Assembly: GCF_009856295.1 (NCBI RefSeq)
Contig: NZ_WMEU01000003.1
Location: forward strand, 434,001-498,000
Length of the DNA: 64,000 bases
Reading direction: 5' to 3'
Source: Pontibacillus yanchengensis
GTDB lineage: Bacteria > Bacillota > Bacilli > Bacillales > BH030062
Positions 39,377 to 48,225 of the stretch are shown one piece after another. Each line of letters starts with the position of its first letter. The first letter of the stretch is position 1. Below the pieces are notes generated by a model. It saw nothing but the letters and a program-made list of their open reading frames with translations. It ran no database searches and had not been told where the DNA came from. Made by a program: the position numbers and the translations under genes.

Positions 39377-40252
39377 ATGAACGTAGAATTAGTCGTCGAC
39401 GCCAAAGCTACTCTCGGGGAAGGACCTAGTTGGGATGATCAGCATCAACTCCTATACTGGGTAGATATAGAAGAAGGACATGTTTTCACATATGATCCAT
39501 CTAACCAAACGAACACAAAGTTTCCTGTGAACGAGCGGGTAGGTTTTATAGTACCAACTCAGCATGATCATCAGATGGTAGTAGGTTTACAAAGTGGACT
39601 TTATTTTCTTAACTGGACTACAGGAGTATTAGAGTTTATCGATGACCCTGAGCGCCACTTGCCGAATAATCGTTTTAACGATGGGAAGTGTGACCCTGCA
39701 GGTAGGTTATGGGCGGGCACAATGGATTTGGATGCCGAAAAGGGAGCAGCAAGTCTCTATTGTCTCCATCCCAACCATCAGATTACGAAGAAAGTAAACC
39801 ATGTAACCATATCTAATGGAATGGCTTGGTCAATGGAGTATAACTATATGTATTATATTGATACCCCAACAAAACAAGTGATTCGTTATAACTATGATAA
39901 GGATTCTGGTACTATTGATCAGCCAACTGTTGTCATAACAATCCCAAATGATAGTGGGTCTCCAGATGGCATGACAATAGATGAAGAAGGAATGCTTTGG
40001 ATTGCTTACTTTCATGGTGGTGGGGTAGCTAGATGGAATCCTGAAACGGGAGAACAACTAGCATTTATCGATGTTCCTGCTGTAAATGTTACTTCTTGTA
40101 CATTCGGAGGAGAGGATTTGGACGAGTTGTATATTACAACGGCAAGAAAAGAAACCACCTCAGAGGAACTACAAACCTACCCAAACGCTGGTGGGTTATT
40201 TAAAGTGAAACCTGGAGTGAAAGGAGCTCCTACTTATCGGTTTAATGGCTAA
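39377..40252 (+). CDS. SMP-30/gluconolactonase-family hydrolase
   Basis: A 291-aa six-bladed beta-propeller. LGEGPSWDDQ carries the metal Glu, RFNDGKCDPAGRLWAGTMD the metal Asn and signature, and SPDGMTIDEEGMLWIA the metal Asp. It is predicted to be a calcium- or zinc-dependent sugar lactonase; no sugar-dehydrogenase neighbour confirms this. ATG 39377 follows TTAGGGGG; an in-frame start at 39323 has none. Confidence 0.88.
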   Translation: MNVELVVDAKATLGEGPSWDDQHQLLYWVDIEEGHVFTYDPSNQTNTKFPVNERVGFIVPTQHDHQMVVGLQSGLYFLNWTTGVLEFIDDPERHLPNNRFNDGKCDPAGRLWAGTMDLDAEKGAASLYCLHPNHQITKKVNHVTISNGMAWSMEYNYMYYIDTPTKQVIRYNYDKDSGTIDQPTVVITIPNDSGSPDGMTIDEEGMLWIAYFHGGGVARWNPETGEQLAFIDVPAVNVTSCTFGGEDLDELYITTARKETTSEELQTYPNAGGLFKVKPGVKGAPTYRFNG

Positions 40253-40267
40253 AGAAATAGCAAATAC

Positions 40268-40303
40268 AATCTCACTTCCCCACCTCTGGAAGTGAGATTT
40301 TTT
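40268..40303 (+). terminator. intrinsic terminator
   Basis: AATCTCACTTCC pairs perfectly with GGAAGTGAGATT around CCACCTCT, followed by TTTTTG. Confidence 0.85.
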
Positions 40304-40473
40304 GTTAGATACTACTCTAGAAAATAAAATTGGTTCAATAGGTAAGGTTTTGAAAGGGATGGGGAGCAGAAAATTGCATTCAGGGATAACATATAAATAG
40401 AAGCATTGCAATTTATGGAAATACTAGATACAATGACGTAATATTTATCTTTAACCGATTAGGGGGAGAAGAA

Positions 40474-41253
40474 ATGCGTCAGGAAACTGCTGTAAGAAAA
40501 ATAGTAGAGAGCTTGAAAGAAGAACCTTGTGTGAAGAGTATATTTTTGAAAGGTTCGATGGGGAGGAAAGAGGAGGACGAACATTCGGACGTAGATTTAT
40601 ACTGCATGGTTGATGAGGAGGAGAAGGAAGCCTTTCTTTCTCGCCGGTTAAACCACCTGAAAGCGTACAAAGATATTATTTTTTATGATGACATTTTTAT
40701 TGTTGCCCCGCAAATTATCGCAATCTATGAGGACTGGCTCCATATAGATTTGTTTACGGTAACGGAAGCAACGTTTCAAAATAAGGATTACTTTTCTGTG
40801 CTATATGATCCTGAAGACATCATGAGGAAGTACGAAGCTACAGAGAAGTTGACTCTATCAGAAGAGATGTTCAAAGATCATGTAATAGATGTCGCATGGT
40901 TCCTGTTTCAATTTAAAAAAGCATCTGAAAGAGGCAATCATATATGGGCCTCTGAAATGTTACAGTATGCAATGAAAAATCTTTCAAATGTCATGCTATA
41001 CCACTACGCCAAAGACCGTTCTCAACTCGGATTAAAAGCAATACATCATCATCTACCTTTCGAAAAATATACAGTCATTCAAGAGATTTATGAACATGTC
41101 ACTCCTTCCTTGCACGAGAAAGCAGCTGAAAAAATCATATCGCTGTTACAAGAAGAGTTTAATTGGATTGCTTCCCATTTTGAAAAGGACAATCAAACCA
41201 CACCTTTTTTGGAGTTGATGATAAAGCAATATAATGGAGTTCCAGAGAAATAA
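40474..41253 (+). CDS. nucleotidyltransferase-domain protein
   Basis: A 259-aa protein with the polymerase-beta-like nucleotidyltransferase motif KGSMGRKEEDEHSDVDL (residues about 26-42: GS-x-GR ... SDxD). A helical C-terminal part follows. It belongs to the group that contains aminoglycoside adenylyltransferase-like proteins and MNT antitoxins; the substrate is unknown. RBS AGGGGGAGAAG. It is a single gene between terminators. Confidence 0.85.
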   Translation: MRQETAVRKIVESLKEEPCVKSIFLKGSMGRKEEDEHSDVDLYCMVDEEEKEAFLSRRLNHLKAYKDIIFYDDIFIVAPQIIAIYEDWLHIDLFTVTEATFQNKDYFSVLYDPEDIMRKYEATEKLTLSEEMFKDHVIDVAWFLFQFKKASERGNHIWASEMLQYAMKNLSNVMLYHYAKDRSQLGLKAIHHHLPFEKYTVIQEIYEHVTPSLHEKAAEKIISLLQEEFNWIASHFEKDNQTTPFLELMIKQYNGVPEK

Positions 41254-41594
41254 TTGGACAAAACATGACGCTAAAATTAGAGAAAGCAGAGGTTAACTCC
41301 TCTGCTTTTACGAATATTTAAGAAGGTAAAAGTTTAATTGTGAACGCTGAATAAGATGAAACAATTATTGCTTGATAAAATAAAACACTATTTTTCATTC
41401 AATACGTCTTACAGGTATCTTGATTTCAAGTCTTCAGGAATAGGGCCATTATGTTGAAGGCTTGGATTCGAGATAAGTGAAAATTTCATCTTGAGGAAGC
41501 CATTCTGTATAGCAAGTTATATAATAGTTTTTTTAATAAAGTCATTTTTATTTTTTAGAGGTCTATCCTTATCAACTAAAATAATGAATTAAGT
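41254..41594. other. intergenic stretch: terminator and GTCTTC-type inverted repeat
   Basis: It contains a terminator-like hairpin AAAGCAGAGG/CCTCTGCTTT at 41283-41310 and a two-armed GTCTTC-type element: TATCTTGATTTCAAGTCTTC at 41416 and, inverted, TTGAAGGCTTGGATTCGAGA at 41454. I see no gene in it. Confidence 0.55.
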
Positions 41595-41705
41595 TTGACA
41601 AAAGAAAAGAAAAAGAATATATTTTATGTAAGTTATCACTAACATTCATATATTTTATGTAAGTTACTACTAACATTCATGTAAGGTGTGTAAGTTACTG
41701 GTAAC
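41595..41705 (+). promoter_or_regulatory. promoter plus three 31-bp-spaced operator repeats of the MMPL-tetR unit
   Basis: TTGACA (41595-41600), 17-bp spacer, TATATT (41618-41623). Starting at the expected transcription start are three direct repeats beginning TGTAAGTTA at 41627, 41658 and 41689, each containing a GTTAC-NN-GTAAC-type palindrome (GTTATCACTAAC, GTTACTACTAAC, GTTACTGGTAAC). The exact 31-bp register is about three helical turns, so repressor dimers would line up on one face. The likely binder is the TetR protein encoded downstream. Confidence 0.7.
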
Positions 41706-41723
41706 AAACAAGGGGGATGACAA

Positions 41724-43229
41724 ATGAGGGTACTGAAAATTATTGCAAACAGGATCGTAAAGAATCCAATTAAAGTTATAACGCTTACAATAGTCGCTAC
41801 TTTATTATTTGCCGTCGGAGCACAGCAGGTGGAAATGGCAACAGGGAACAACACACTTATTGAGGAAGACACAAAGGTCTATCAGAATAACCTTAAATTG
41901 GAACAGGAGTTTGGCGGTGAATCGGTAATTGTGATTTATGAAGTTGAAAATGAATCCGATTTGCTGAATCCTAACACGCTGAAGCATATGAAAGACCTCG
42001 AAAGCCAGTTAAGATCACAAGATGGCATCTATTCAATCGTCGGCCCCCATACAGTTGTTCAAAATATATCCGAAAAAAAAGCGGAGAAATATGAAGAAGG
42101 CCTGACGGAAATGGCTGATGGGCTCGCAGAAATGGGAGAAAAACTTGAAGAAATCAGTACAAATATCGAAGAAGATGCTTCAAGCCAGTTAAGCTTACCG
42201 GATTTTGGGTCGAAATTTTCCGAAATGGAAAAGAGCATCGGTAAAATGGTCGAAGGACAGAAAAAACTTGAGCAGGGTACAGGTGAATTAATAAACAGTT
42301 ATTCCAGGATGGGCAGTCAACTCAAGGATGTTGCAATAAAACTGCAGCAATACACGGAAAAAATTGATAAGTCCGCTGCAGGAAGACAGGCACAGCAGAA
42401 ACAGGCATCAGAATTAAAACAGGTTGGTCTGAAACTAGATAAAATGGCTGATCAGATGATTAGCGCCTCCGAACAAAGCGCCCAGCTTCCCAATGTATCC
42501 AGAAATACCATCAATGGCCTGCAGGGATTGGAAAAAGGACTAAGAGGACAACATAGCCAGCTGAATAAAATGAGCGAACAGCAGGCACAGCAACAAAAGG
42601 ATCTGGAAGAACTCGCAGACGGGCTTGCAGAGATGGGAGAAAGCCTAGTTTCCATGAGTGAAAATCTCAGTGAAATGATCACCTACTCTGACAGTATGTC
42701 GCCTGGCATCCCGAAAAAACAGGAGACACTCGACCAAATGATTTATGAAGATAACGGATCGCTTCGTAGTATGTTTGACGATATAATTATTGACGGTCAA
42801 TACATGACATTCATGGTCAAGTTTACTGGTAACGCAACGGATGCCGATAAAAGTGAACTTGTTGCCTTCGTCAAGGACTACATGGAAGAGAATCCGATGG
42901 AAGGAATAAGCACAATGGTGTCAGGCAAGCCGGTCTTGGATGATTCAATCCGTAGAGAGATGAAAAAAAGCATGCAAAAAATGATGGGTCTTTCTATCTT
43001 GTTTATGATTCTCGTTCTCGGAATTGTGTTCCGGGTAAAATGGCGCATACTGCCGCTTGTGATAATCATGATTGCAGTAATTGGAACGATAGGATTGATG
43101 GGATGGCTCAATGTGCCGATTACGATGGTTTCAATGGCGGTGTTTCCAATTTTAATTGGTCTCGGGATTGATTATGCTATTCAATTCCAGAGCAGATTTA
43201 CAGAGGAAATGACAGGGGAGGAACAATAA
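41724..43229 (+). CDS. MMPL/RND (HAE3-type) permease, N-terminal half
   Basis: A 501-aa product. One N-terminal helix (about residues 15-35), a large extracytoplasmic domain with a coiled-coil insertion built from repeats such as LTEMADGLAEMGEKLEEIS and ELADGLAEMGESLVSMSENL, then helices from about residue 418 onward, ending GLGIDYAIQFQSRFTEEMTG. Full MMPL exporters are about 950-1000 aa; this one is cut by TAA at 43227-43229 and the same frame resumes directly with the rest of the protein. It is either a nonsense-mutated gene or a two-polypeptide permease. Base composition looks somewhat more GC-rich than the flanking regions, which suggests acquisition. Confidence 0.85.
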   Translation: MRVLKIIANRIVKNPIKVITLTIVATLLFAVGAQQVEMATGNNTLIEEDTKVYQNNLKLEQEFGGESVIVIYEVENESDLLNPNTLKHMKDLESQLRSQDGIYSIVGPHTVVQNISEKKAEKYEEGLTEMADGLAEMGEKLEEISTNIEEDASSQLSLPDFGSKFSEMEKSIGKMVEGQKKLEQGTGELINSYSRMGSQLKDVAIKLQQYTEKIDKSAAGRQAQQKQASELKQVGLKLDKMADQMISASEQSAQLPNVSRNTINGLQGLEKGLRGQHSQLNKMSEQQAQQQKDLEELADGLAEMGESLVSMSENLSEMITYSDSMSPGIPKKQETLDQMIYEDNGSLRSMFDDIIIDGQYMTFMVKFTGNATDADKSELVAFVKDYMEENPMEGISTMVSGKPVLDDSIRREMKKSMQKMMGLSILFMILVLGIVFRVKWRILPLVIIMIAVIGTIGLMGWLNVPITMVSMAVFPILIGLGIDYAIQFQSRFTEEMTGEEQ

Positions 43230-43232
43230 TTG

Positions 43233-44636
43233 ATGGAAAACAGAAGCACTAGAAGTACCAAAAAGACCGTAACCATGATGGCACCCGCCATACTTACAGC
43301 TCTTTTGGCTACAGCAGTGGGTTTTTTAGCTTTGTATACGTCACCGGTCCCAATGATACAAGATTTCGGAAAGATGTTGACCATTGGCATGGTGGTCAGC
43401 TTCATCGTCGGATTGTTTATCCTGATTCCAATTCTATTTACCCGTGATCATTTTTTTATAAAATCAATAAAAAAGAATGGTAAGGCAAAATGTGAACATT
43501 CAAAAGTGGAGAAGCTATTTGGCATACTCACCAATTTGATCATAAAACTTAAATGGCTGATCATTTTTACAGCCATTGTCACAGCAACTGCCGGCATTTG
43601 GGGAGATCTGAATACAGGAGTGGAAACAGATGTGGAAACCTTTATGCCTCAGGATACTCAGGAACTGGAGGATATTCACAGGCTTCGTGATATCCTGGGC
43701 ACCACCGACCAGGTTTCCATCATGTACAGTACTGACAATGTACTTGATGAGGAGACACTGGGATGGACGGAGGAACTGACTGCTTCTCTTCCACAAGATT
43801 TCCCTTCTGTTGTTGTAGATACAAATTCACTGTCAGCTCTGTTAAAGCAAGCAAACGAAGGTGAAATGCCAGATCAGGAAGAAACAGCCGACATTCTTTC
43901 CGATATGCCTGAAGAACAGTTGAAGCTTTTTGTGAATAAAGATAGAGACAGTGCTATCTTGAATGTCGGCATCGAGCATCTTGAGGCAGAAGAATTGCAG
44001 AATTTCATTACGGAAATGAAAGCATATATTTCACAAGACAGGCCGGAGGATATCGATGCGATAGTAACCGGCAAATCGGTTCTGGACGTGGAAATGGTTA
44101 CTGCACTGACAACAGGCCGATACAAAATGACGCTGCTGGGGATGGGCCTTGTGTTCATGGTGTTGCTGTTGATTTACCGGCACCCGGTTAAGGCATTTAT
44201 TCCTTTACTGCCGATTTTGTTCATCGTCGGCTGGTCAGGGGGAATAATGTACTTGTTTGGCATCAACTATACACCGCTCACAGCAACTCTTGGTGCTCTT
44301 ATTATCGGCATAGGCACGGAATTCACTATCTTAATTATGGAACGATTTTATGAGGAACGTCGAAAAGGCTCAGAGAGGCAGGAAGCAATCATGATAGCCA
44401 ACCAAAAGATCGGCAAGGCAATTTTTGCTTCAGCCTTTACAACAATAGGTGGTTTCAGTGCATTGCTTGTTTCTGATTTCGTAATCTTGAGCAATTTTGG
44501 TATGATGACATTAGTAAACATTTCCTTCGCTCTTATCAGCACGATTATCGTCCTGCCTGCAATCTTGATACTTCTTGACCGATTTGTGCAATTAAAGGGC
44601 GGCGAGGAAAGCGGATCGGATACTGTAATGGGGTGA
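43233..44636 (+). CDS. MMPL/RND (HAE3-type) permease, C-terminal half
   Basis: A 467-aa product in the same frame as the preceding ORF. It starts at the point where full-length relatives continue from helix 3/4 (TMMAPAILTALLATAVGFLAL, cited in part as APAILTALLATAVGFLAL, then SPVPMIQDFGKMLTIG), followed by a second extracytoplasmic domain (about 125-300) and five C-terminal helices with GALIIGIGTEFTILIMERF. ATG 43233 or TTG 43230 could be used: GGGGAGGA at 43214-43221 in the upstream ORF is a fair ribosome site. Separate translation and assembly of the two halves is possible but unproven. Confidence 0.8.
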   Translation: MENRSTRSTKKTVTMMAPAILTALLATAVGFLALYTSPVPMIQDFGKMLTIGMVVSFIVGLFILIPILFTRDHFFIKSIKKNGKAKCEHSKVEKLFGILTNLIIKLKWLIIFTAIVTATAGIWGDLNTGVETDVETFMPQDTQELEDIHRLRDILGTTDQVSIMYSTDNVLDEETLGWTEELTASLPQDFPSVVVDTNSLSALLKQANEGEMPDQEETADILSDMPEEQLKLFVNKDRDSAILNVGIEHLEAEELQNFITEMKAYISQDRPEDIDAIVTGKSVLDVEMVTALTTGRYKMTLLGMGLVFMVLLLIYRHPVKAFIPLLPILFIVGWSGGIMYLFGINYTPLTATLGALIIGIGTEFTILIMERFYEERRKGSERQEAIMIANQKIGKAIFASAFTTIGGFSALLVSDFVILSNFGMMTLVNISFALISTIIVLPAILILLDRFVQLKGGEESGSDTVMG

Positions 44637-44643
44637 AACAGAT

Positions 44644-45213
44644 ATGAGAGATAAAACAGACCAGATTTTGAATGCGGCAATCAAAGTATTTATCAAAAAA
44701 GGGTTTCTCCAGACTACAACTCAGGAAATCGCCAAGGAAGCAGATGTGGCTGAGGTGACGCTCTACCGCAAATTTTCCACGAAACAGAACCTGTTTGAGA
44801 CCGTGGTGAAAAAAGCGCTCGAGAATGAATTCCATACAAAAGTAATGAAGTTCGCAGAGGAACCCAAGACAGAGGATTTTTTAACGCGCATACTTGATGA
44901 TCGGCTTACGGCACTCTCAAAAAATCGAAAGCTTGCCAAAACACTGCTAGCCGAGAGTTTTATGGGCCATTTAGTTGAAGATATTAATTTTCCGGTTATT
45001 ATTTATAACGGACTTAAAAAAGGGTTGGATATACACTTCGCAAGACTTGAAGATAAAACGGATACTAATCTCCTTGCCAACCAAATAGGAGGCATTCTCC
45101 TCAGCAACCTTACTTTCCCATCGGAAGTGCCTTATTATAAGCTCCCGGCAAAAAATAAAGAGGAACTGTTAAATAGATATGTGAATTCTTTGAACGCTTT
45201 TATAGCCAGTTAA
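44644..45213 (+). CDS. TetR/AcrR-family regulator
   Basis: A 189-aa repressor. The N-terminal HTH (residues about 5-50) reads ILNAAIKVFIKKGFLQTTTQ, EIAKEADVAEVTLYRKFSTK; the C-terminal ligand/dimer domain is of the TetR_C type. It starts 7 nt after the permease and is surely co-transcribed. It presumably binds the three palindromic repeats at 41627-41705 and controls export in response to a hydrophobic ligand (inferred). Confidence 0.9.
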   Translation: MRDKTDQILNAAIKVFIKKGFLQTTTQEIAKEADVAEVTLYRKFSTKQNLFETVVKKALENEFHTKVMKFAEEPKTEDFLTRILDDRLTALSKNRKLAKTLLAESFMGHLVEDINFPVIIYNGLKKGLDIHFARLEDKTDTNLLANQIGGILLSNLTFPSEVPYYKLPAKNKEELLNRYVNSLNAFIAS

Positions 45214-45397
45214 TTGTTAACTAAAGGAACGGAGGTAAAGAAAGAAGCAAGCTAAAGGTCGCAATTAGGGTGATGACACCTTCGCTGGTGCTATCCCCCT
45301 TAAAAGGGCCAATAGGAAAATAGTACTTTCTCTACCAGTTCACCTCGATATTGAGTTTTCCCAATTTGGACGCTAGAGAAAAAGAGCAAATTCATAA

Positions 45398-45428
45398 TTA
45401 TCTTGAAATCAAGTCTTCCGAATAAAGG
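45398..45428 (+). repeat. GTCTTC-type dispersed repeat, copy d
   Basis: TTATCTTGAAATCAAGTCTT then CCGAATAAAGG. Related to copies at 7202, 7855, 41416 and 45826. 45214-45472 otherwise shows no gene. Confidence 0.5.
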
Positions 45429-45472
45429 TGCTTTAAATATATATCAGTCACATGATATGTTGTTATTTTAAA

Positions 45473-45655
45473 CTACTGTTCAATTTTATTTCTAACTTTC
45501 TTTACACACCATTTTTTATCTGAATGGGTATGTAGGTTAAGTTTTTCAGCAAAGATTTCTGCGCTAGAGAAGTTATGGAAGATTTTATTCGAATTGCTAT
45601 TTGAGTCTTTTAGGGTTTCTTCAGTTCCCCTTACTTTTCTTGAAATTACGTACAT
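45473..45655 (-). CDS. small conserved-looking protein of unknown function
   Basis: A 60-aa soluble basic protein (MYVISRKVRGTEETLKD ... SSAEIFAEKLNLHTH ... KKWCVKKVR). ATG 45655 has AGGAG 9 nt upstream on the minus strand, which supports translation; an ATG at 45664 lies too close to it. It is flanked on both sides by GTCTTC-type repeats in the same orientation. Function not recognised. Confidence 0.6.
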   Translation of the reverse strand: MYVISRKVRGTEETLKDSNSNSNKIFHNFSSAEIFAEKLNLHTHSDKKWCVKKVRNKIEQ

Positions 45656-45825
45656 TGGGGTCAACTCCTAACTCTTAAAGAATTTGCAGAATTCGATTTT
45701 TTACTAATTATATAGGATATATAGAAATTATTGGATTACAATTTTTTTAAAAATTCTTTTCTATGTTACACAATTATGTAGTAATGAAATTCTGACAATT
45801 GATTTTAAGAGATTTATTATTAAAA

Positions 45826-45892
45826 TTATCTCAACTTCAAGTCTTCCTTAATAAGGCGCAAACCTGAAAAAAGGTTAGCGCTTTATTTTTGT
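45826..45892 (+). repeat. GTCTTC-type dispersed repeat, copy e, with terminator-like hairpin
   Basis: ATTATCTCAACTTCAAGTCT then TCCTTAATAAGGCGC. It runs into a hairpin GCGCAAACCT/AGGTTAGCGC (45860-45887) followed by a T-rich stretch. Confidence 0.5.
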
Positions 45893-46033
45893 CTTGATTA
45901 TATAATTATAGGTTATTAATTGGTTAATTATGGTGAAATTTTAATTGGATTGTGAAGAAATCTTCTTAAGCTAACGTGCAGGTTATTTGAAGATGCCTAC
46001 CGAAATTAAAGAACAAAATAGGGGGTTAGAGTT

Positions 46034-46414
46034 ATGGATGTAAACTTAAAGGAACATATAAAAGAATTGGAAGTAAGACACACAGGACTTGACGTTCGTA
46101 GAAGCCGTGAAGAGCTAGATAAAATACTTGCAGATGATTTCTTTGAAATAGGTAGTTCTGGTTATATGTTTGATAAAAAGGAATGTATTGAATCTGGCGT
46201 TGTGCTGACTGAAATGTCCCTACATAATCACGAGATTTATCCGTTATCATCAGACGTAGTTTTATCCACTTATTTTGTAGTTGATAAAACTAGAGATCGG
46301 AATACACTTCGCAGTTCCATATGGAAACTTATAGATGGTAGATGGCAATTATCTTTTCACCAAGGTACAATATCTCCATTACAATTAAGCGATGTGCTTA
46401 AAAGCACCAATTAA
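46034..46414 (+). CDS. DUF4440/SnoaL-like (NTF2-fold) protein
   Basis: A 126-aa protein of the NTF2-like fold: an N-terminal helix (LKEHIKELEVRH), ELDKILADDFFEIGSSGYMF (the DUF4440 pattern), and C-terminal strands LRSSIWKLIDGRWQLSFHQG. Members occur in calcium/calmodulin kinase II association domains and in many small bacterial proteins; function unknown. RBS AGGGGG. It is preceded at 45952-45973 by a GATTGTGAAGAAATCTTCTT motif shared with the two next genes. Confidence 0.8.
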   Translation: MDVNLKEHIKELEVRHTGLDVRRSREELDKILADDFFEIGSSGYMFDKKECIESGVVLTEMSLHNHEIYPLSSDVVLSTYFVVDKTRDRNTLRSSIWKLIDGRWQLSFHQGTISPLQLSDVLKSTN

Positions 46415-46547
46415 ATAAAGGATTATTGTCTTAACGGGTGTGATTGCTGAATAAGAGCGGTCGCTTCTTTCATAATGAAGAAGTAATCTTAAAGAAGGAG
46501 GTCATGCGTTTTTTAGTGTGACTTAAAACTATTTAGAGGGTGTGATT

Positions 46548-47024
46548 ATGGAGATAAAGCTAGAAATAGCAACTGATAAAGATGCACAATGTATTTTTGA
46601 TATTCAGGTTAAAGCCTTTATGCCACTTTTGGATAAGTATAAAGATTATGAAACTAGCCCCGCCAATGAATCTGTTGAGAGATTAATGAAAAGGATAAAT
46701 AATCCTAACGGTGGTTTTTACAAGATATTAGCTGATAACGAAATTGTAGGTGCGATCTGCATACTGCGAAAAGAAGAAGTAAAACTTTGGATAAGCCCAA
46801 TGTTTATTTTGCCTTCCTATCAAGGGAAAGGCGTCGCACAGAAGGCTATAACGTTAATTGAAGATCAGTTCCCTCAAGCTACCACTTGGGAGTTAGCAAC
46901 AATCTTGGAGGAAGAGAGAAACTGCTATTTATATGAAAAAATGGGATATAAAAGAACTGGAGCTAGCAAAAAGTTAAACGATAACGCAACCCTCATCTTT
47001 TATAAAAAGATTTGTAAGGAATAA
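46548..47024 (+). CDS. GNAT-family N-acetyltransferase
   Basis: A 158-aa GNAT protein. IEIA-type N-terminus (MEIKLEIATDKDAQCIFDI), motif A in MFILPSYQGKGVAQKAITLI (Q-x-x-G-x-A), and C-terminal NCYLYEKMGYKRTGASKKLN. Substrate unknown. ATG 46548 is chosen behind GAGGGTG; the frame also has GTG at 46542. It stands as a single-gene unit. Confidence 0.85.
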   Translation: MEIKLEIATDKDAQCIFDIQVKAFMPLLDKYKDYETSPANESVERLMKRINNPNGGFYKILADNEIVGAICILRKEEVKLWISPMFILPSYQGKGVAQKAITLIEDQFPQATTWELATILEEERNCYLYEKMGYKRTGASKKLNDNATLIFYKKICKE

Positions 47025-47047
47025 TCACATCACCTTATTAAACTATC

Positions 47048-47083
47048 GGGGACTTTCTTGGAATAAGGAAAGCCCTTTTTTAT
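47048..47083 (+). terminator. probable terminator after GNAT gene
   Basis: GGG-CTTTC and GGAAAG-CCC arms (one bulged A) followed by six T. Confidence 0.6.
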
Positions 47084-47227
47084 TTGTCTTTCTCGTTATA
47101 ACGAGATGAGTTATTTACTGGATATATATGCTAAAATTTGATTTAGATTGTAAAGAAATAATCTTAAAGGGCATGTTTGTGAGATGAAGTTGCTTGAAAA
47201 TAATTTTATCGGAAAGAGGGGAATAGC

Positions 47228-47731
47228 ATGAAATTAAAGCTTACATGGGCTATTGGAATAATAGTTATTACCAACCTCCTTACTTTTGCTGTTGTTAAGC
47301 TGTATTTTCCTACTAACATAAATAACACTCAGTATTTATTAAAAATGAGTGGTCAAGGCGAGAAATGGAAGATAACAAATTATCAACTTGCTTGGTTAGG
47401 TGTGGGAGAACACGGTACGGCTGGAAGTCACAATGTTGCATTTTTAGGTGAAGCAAATGAATTAACTGGGAGAGTTAAAGTAGAGGTCTATGATTTTTTT
47501 GAAAATGGAGAAAGACCGTCAGCAACGTCTTCTTTTGATGCTGAAATGTTTAAGGATGGTCCTATAAAAGCAGGTGGAGGGGGATTTTATCCTGATAAAA
47601 ATCTTGGTATCAAAGATATTGAAAGAAAAACTTTTATGGTTGTCTATTGGACAACAACTGATGGACAACAACATCAAGAAACCATTCAAATGAAATTAGA
47701 TTATGATCCTCAAATCATTAGCGATATTTAG
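47228..47731 (+). CDS. membrane-anchored protein of unknown function
   Basis: A 167-aa protein. Residues 5-26 are hydrophobic (WAIGIIVITNLLTFAVVKL), an uncleaved signal-anchor, followed by an extracytoplasmic beta-rich domain (KWKITNYQLAWLGVG, GRVKVEVYDF, KTFMVVYWTTTDGQQH). No cysteine lipobox. RBS AAAGAGGGG. Not recognised. Confidence 0.7.
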   Translation: MKLKLTWAIGIIVITNLLTFAVVKLYFPTNINNTQYLLKMSGQGEKWKITNYQLAWLGVGEHGTAGSHNVAFLGEANELTGRVKVEVYDFFENGERPSATSSFDAEMFKDGPIKAGGGGFYPDKNLGIKDIERKTFMVVYWTTTDGQQHQETIQMKLDYDPQIISDI

Positions 47732-47738
47732 GTGATTA

Positions 47739-47958
47739 TTTAGCTATAATGAATTTCTTGAAGATGTATATTTGGGCAGAGAAATTCGTTTTATTTATAA
47801 AGACGATAATTACTATATAGGGTATGGAACAGGTCAATTTATGTTTTGGAGGTACTATAATTTAGTAAGTGAAATCATGGGAGAAGATGTTGAAGACTGG
47901 CTTTAAAAAGTTAAACTCGATGGGAAAAATTAAAGAAGTATGGCTTAATCAAGATTAA
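47739..47958 (+). pseudogene. decayed small gene (no start, frameshifts)
   Basis: A frame without start codon reads YNEFLEDVYLGREIRFIYKD, then YYIGYGTGQFMFWRYYNLVS and EIMGEDVEDWL, then stops. A shifted frame continues KVKLDGK and a third reads KIKEVWLNQD before a stop at 47956-47958. Together they resemble a small cytoplasmic protein ending in a (F/L)DGKxIKExW-type motif. It has lost its start and has at least two frame disruptions. Confidence 0.55.
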
Positions 47959-48060
47959 TCCTGTTTTCTGATTAAAATGATAAGAGTTATATATAGGAGT
48001 ATGATAATTAGTTATTAAGATAATTGGTGCTTATGTTAAATGAAGTTAGGTGGTCTTGAA

Positions 48061-48225
48061 ATGAAAAATTGGGTTTTACTCTGTATTTCAGAGTTTCCAT
48101 CCTTCAAAGTACCATCTCCTTATATTACATACGATATTTCATATTACTTCGTTCAGTCTGAAGATTTGGATACATATGAGGAACTTGAAGAAAAAGCTTT
48201 ACTTATTTTTCAAAATAATACTTGA
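48061..48225 (+). CDS. short ORF, possibly a gene remnant
   Basis: A 54-aa frame (MKNWVLLCISEFPSF ... SYYFVQSEDLDTYEELEEKA). The upstream GGTGGT is a weak ribosome site. After its stop the sequence still has protein-like bits in other frames (ILALDWQH near 48238; LVEQLISDYLEFIS near 48290-48331), which suggests the 5' part of a longer decayed gene. Confidence 0.35.
   Translation: MKNWVLLCISEFPSFKVPSPYITYDISYYFVQSEDLDTYEELEEKALLIFQNNT

Noticed and set aside
41724..45213. Two unrelated permease genes
   Set aside because: The two frames are in phase, adjacent and together reconstruct one MMPL permease, so they are treated as one split gene.
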